From NCBI GenBank assembly GCA_020916435.1, contig CM037091.1, forward strand, positions 77,778,398 to 77,842,397: a stretch of DNA of 64,000 nucleotides, written 5' to 3'. This DNA is from Oxytropis ochrocephala (Eukaryota > Streptophyta > Magnoliopsida > Fabales > Fabaceae). The position numbers were made by a program, and so were the translations under genes. Within the stretch, counting starts at the first letter, position 1, and each line of letters begins with the position of its first letter. The notes under the pieces were generated by a model. That model had not been told where the DNA came from and did not search any database. It worked only from the letters and a program-made list of their open reading frames with translations. Shown in pieces: positions 60,090 to 64,000 of this stretch.

Positions 60090-60107
60090 TCCCCAGTGAA
60101 GTCGCCA
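60090..60107 (-). promoter_or_regulatory. Primer binding site
   Basis: On the minus strand TGGCGACTTCACTGGGGA, two bases after the 5' LTR end at 60,110. It is identical to 44,899-44,916. Confidence 0.9.
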
Positions 60108-60109
60108 GC

Positions 60110-63100
60110 TGTTGCGCCCCGAAAAATCCGGTTTGGGATTTCTCAGTGTACAACGTGAAAATTGTGAAGCCGCCACTAATATTTTAGTTTTTAGACCAAA
60201 AACATTAGAAAAGGTCTTTTTACAAAAAGGCGAGTGGTCTTTCAAAAATGAAATGTAGGTTCTGGGGTCGCTTAGGTGTGGGAAGGTATTAGCACCTCAC
60301 ACCTCCTTTCTACCGAAAGGGAACCATTAATTCGATGTGTGGTTTGGATTGTTTGATTTGAAAATAATTGTTCTACTTCTTTTCTTTTCCTTTTTATTTG
60401 AAGGATTTTTAGAAAACAAGAGAGAGAAATCTTTTGTGATTTTTTGAAAAGGGAAACTAGACTTGGATTTTTAAAAGAGTGCTTGACGGATATGACCTTG
60501 TCCTACGTACCCTCAATGACCGAGGATCAAAGCTACGTAGTTCTTGGTTCTTTTGCGTCCAAGACGGCTTTGGGATTTTTTGAAAGCGAGCTTGACGGAT
60601 ATGACCCGGTCCTACGTACCTCATTGATCGAGGGATCAAAGCTACGTAGTTCTTAATTCTTTTGATTTTGAGAAAATCTGTGTTTTATTTTTATCTTATC
60701 TTTTGGGTTTTGGAAATATGACTCAAGCGCTCATGAATACCAAACAAGCATTGGCTTCGAGTGGCGCTCACTACTAACTTGAAAGAAAAGTGTTGGAACC
60801 GATAATCACGAGCAATTACTCAAGTGATTACTAGTCGCAACGCTTTATTATCTTTTTGAAATGATTTTGGAAAGGGATGAGTCATAGTGATAATTACCAC
60901 TAATGACTCATATTGTTTTTGGATTTTGAATTGATTTATATTTGATTAAGGTGTGGGAGCTTTCATGATAGTCAAACAAGCGAAGCTTCGAGTGACTACC
61001 ACTAGTAACTCCATCATTAACGATCAAACAAGCGAAAGCTTCAAGTGATGGCTAATGATTTTATTTATGAAAAGTGCCTTAGGTTTTTATTAGAAAACAT
61101 TTGACTTGGGGCTTTGAAAAGAAAGTAGAACATTTGCAAATCCTTTTTTATTCTAAACCAAAACGCAACAATTGCAAATTCATAAGCAAAGGTAATCAAC
61201 AATTAATACACGAGAGTACCATGAGGCATAAATCTAAGCTAACATGTGAAATTGCAAGGTAAGTATCAAGCAAGGCATGTATTTATTCAACTAAAAAACA
61301 ATCTAGCAACATAAACCTCAAACCTAAACCTTAACCTAAAGGCACACATGGTGAAACCAAAACCCTAAAATCTAACCCTAATTATGGACCAAGCAATATT
61401 ATTCAATGGAATAGGCCCATGGCCAAAACTAAGCGTGCAAGGAAAACTTTGAGTATTAAGCAAAACCTATGATTATTTTACAAGAACTATTAAGAGATAA
61501 AGCAAATAATGAAAGGACAATTTGTACAAAATTAAATCTATTGAATCCTTTCTAGCCATCTTCACCACTTGGATTGAATACTCTAAACACTTTGTGGGAG
61601 TCATTTAGCAAGATCATCAACAACCAACAACAACATAATTAAGTTACAAGAACACTAAACATTTAAACTATGAAATAGACTTGAATCCTTTCTTGCAATC
61701 TTCACCACTTTAAATCAAAAGCAACTAGGTGCTTAGTGGTGAATCCTTTTGCAAGATCATCAATAACTAAACCAAGAAATACATCTAAATCAAGCAAAGC
61801 CTAATTTATTCACAACATGCGAAATGAAAATGACATTAAATTATGAAAATGAACTTGAATCCCTTCTTGCAATCTTCACCACTTTAAATCAAAAGCAATT
61901 AGGTGCTTAGTGGGAATCCTTTTGCAAGATCATCAACAACTAAACCAAGAAATACATCAAAATCAAGTGAAACCTAATTTATTTAAGACATGCGAAATGA
62001 ACATAATATTAAACTATAAAAATGAACTTGAATCCCTTCTTGCAATCTTCACCACTTTAAATCAAAAGTACTAAGTACTTAGTGGTGAATCCTTTTGCAA
62101 GATCATCAATAACTAAACAAAACTAAATTTAAATCACAAGACACATAAGATCAAATATAATGAGTTGAATCCCTTCTAGTCATCTCTATCACTCAAATCA
62201 AAGTGCCTTAAGCACTAGTGATAGATCATATGACTAGATCATCAACAACTAACAATAACAACATTTACTACTAAAATAAAATACTCACAACAAAATTAAA
62301 TGAAGAAACACAAAATCAACTTGAGCATATTTTTTGGTTTAGTGAAATGACAACAAAATTAACATAAAGCATCATAAATCCATTTATTAAGGGTGAGATG
62401 CCAAATCTCACCCACCACCAACAACAAGCTACATTATGAAAATGAAAATGATAAATATGCTAAATAATGAAGAAAATGCAAGATGAAGAAAAGAAAATAA
62501 GTTCTAATGTAAAATGCTTGAAGATGATGCAAAGGTATCAAGGGTTTTACCTTATTTCTAAGAGAGGAAGGAAGAAATGAAAAAAATGTAGGAGAGGAGA
62601 GGGATGAGCTACGGCCTTGAGCTTGATGGAGGAGAAGGTTTTGTTGCTTGATTTTCTTGAGTGAGGAAGGAAAAGCTAAGGTAGTGAGAGATAGGTTTGA
62701 AGGTGTTTTGGTGGATGAAGGTGAAGGAATGGAGGAGAGGAAGGAGGGGAGAGGCTTCGGTTTGGGGTGTTTGGGAGAAGGGTTTTGGTTGCTTGATTTA
62801 GAGAAATGAGTGTGAAGAGGTAAAAACTTGTGAGGTGGGGAAATGAGGATCTATTTATAGGGATTTTTAGGTTTAAGGGTATCATTGTCTTTTTGTTTTT
62901 GATGTGCCTCTAAGATTGAGTCTTAAAATTAAATGGAGGGTTGGGATGGATCATCACATGGATTAGGGGTATTGAAGAAACACAAAATAAGAGTGAAGGT
63001 GAAAGGAGTGGGGCGCAAGCCATAAGGAAAAAAAAGAAAAAGGAATAAACTTTTATTTATTTTGGGAAAGGAGTGTCTTGTGAGATAGGGTTAAGGGTAT

Positions 63101-63873
63101 TTTTGTAATGGGGTGTTACCAAAGAAGTAAGTTTGCATTTTTGGGTGGAAGTATTAGTGTAGGTGAGTGAGGTAATTTACCAAAGAGGGCAAAGTTAAGG
63201 ATAGGAACAAATCAAATCTTAGTGAATAAGAAAAGAAGTGTGTAGAAGCTTCTAGAAAGAGAGAGAGGAATGGAGGGGGTATGCGCATGGTATGAGCTGA
63301 AATGGGAAGGAAAAATAAAAAAAATGCTTGTTTTTTTTGGTGTTTTGTCTTATTGAGGACACTTCCCATTTTTGCATTTTGAATTTTTGGGCATGCAAAA
63401 TGGGAATGCACCTATTAGAAAAATGTTACATGCTTTTGGTCATCATAAAATAACCTCCCCAATTATTCTTAGACAACCAAAATTGTCACTTAATAATTGG
63501 GAAATATTTAATGATCTTTTAATATTTTTTTTTATGCAATAAAAATGGGGAAAATGCATTTTAATTATTTTAGGCTAGGATATTCTCTCTAAAAATTGTA
63601 CAAAAATTCTCTTGGATAAGAGAAAAATGTACTTTTGGTGTGTGCATATTTTTGACGAGAAAATCATCCTGTGGCGAAAAATGACCAAAATGCCCCTTAC
63701 CTTAAAAATCCTAATTTGTCCAAAAAGTGCATTTCAACTTTAAAAATGATTTTAGAAACTTTGAAATGACTTTTAGGACCCTAAATGCAATGCATGATGC
63801 TTTTCTTTTATTTATTTATTTTTTGGGGAAAATTAGGGTTTTGACCTAAGCCGGACAAAATTGGGGTATGACA
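60110..63873 (-). mobile_element. 5' LTR of the minus-strand Ogre element
   Basis: A 3,764-bp LTR reading from TGTCATACCCC at 63,873 down to GGGGCGCAACA at 60,110. It matches 44,919-48,693 almost base for base, with scattered small indels. The 173-bp repeat array lies at about 61,549-62,170. The promoter TATA box is at 62,851-62,859. Confidence 0.93.
62851..62859 (-). promoter_or_regulatory. LTR TATA box
   Basis: TATAAATAG on the minus strand in the 5' LTR, so this is the copy that would drive the element's RNA. Confidence 0.78.
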
Positions 63874-64000
63874 AGGTGTTCCCTTTTAGACACTGCCAAA
63901 TGCTCTTCTATAATTGAGTGAGTATAGATGTTTTCATTTCTGAGTCTCCTGGTTATTTGGTGTCATGTTTTTGTTTCTCTCTGAAATGCTTTTAGTCAAT
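63874..64000. other. Flanking sequence right of the Ogre element
   Basis: 127 bp beginning AGGTG, the candidate target duplication, whose partner I could not find on the left. Nothing recognisable. Confidence 0.5.

Larger units (their letters stand above)
48694..60109 (-). mobile_element. Interior of the minus-strand Ogre element
   Basis: Reading right to left: primer site (60,107-60,090), leader, ORF1, gag, RT, RNase H, integrase, long 3' region and polypurine tract (48,709-48,694). With both LTRs the element is 18.96 kb. Protease and G-patch are absent between gag and RT. The coding parts carry many small indels. Right-hand flanking bases AGGTG (63,874-63,878) have no partner, because the left side continues into more element sequence. 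Confidence 0.9.

Overview
This is plant nuclear DNA made almost entirely of nested transposable elements. It holds no gene that I would call intact and host-functional. The dominant family is Ogre-like: giant Ty3/gypsy elements of the Tat lineage, with LTRs of 3-4 kb, an extra ORF1 before gag, a retropepsin followed by a G-patch, and long repeat-rich 3' regions. This family expanded most strongly in legumes of the pea/vetch/faba group, so a Fabeae-type legume is the best guess. That is an inference from repeat content, not a species call.

Layout. 1-1,410: unassigned repeat-like DNA. 1,411-9,002: 3' internal part of a plus-strand Ogre-like element, interrupted by a 3.2-kb solo LTR (4,745-7,948, near-perfect 5-bp target duplication). 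9,003 to about 18,235: its 3' LTR, itself split by a CACTA-like transposon (about 12,209-17,637) that carries pieces of two unrelated host genes, a vacuolar sorting receptor and a START-like lipid-transfer protein. About 18,236-19,000: end of another LTR element. 20,051-21,271: a 1.2-kb foldback. 21,555-27,703: the last two exons of a GH9 endo-beta-1,4-glucanase pseudogene. Its intron holds a 5.1-kb CACTA element (21,985-27,086, duplication TCA), which in turn holds a 2.57-kb solo LTR (23,708-26,280, duplication ATACA). 27,704-30,115: low-information DNA with weak repeat remnants.

30,116-40,179: 5' part of a plus-strand Ogre-like element: LTR, primer site, leader, an uninterrupted ORF1, then decayed gag, protease and G-patch. 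It stops exactly where an oppositely oriented LTR begins (40,180-42,804). A CACTA-end fragment (42,805-43,359) follows, then a minus-strand Ogre-like element. That element has two near-identical LTRs (44,919-48,693 and 60,110-63,873) around an 11.4-kb interior with ORF1, gag, RT, RNase H and integrase remnants. A second, truncated copy of the element's 5' interior (43,360-44,898) lies beyond its 3' LTR.

How the parts relate: the retroelement genes would have worked as ORF1/Gag (particle) plus protease, RT, RNase H and integrase (replication and insertion), but every pol copy here is broken. The host-derived exons are passengers or wreckage. Many of the breaks in the minus-strand Ogre lie at CAG/CTG/CCG trinucleotides, so part of the apparent decay may be sequencing error at CHG-methylated sites.
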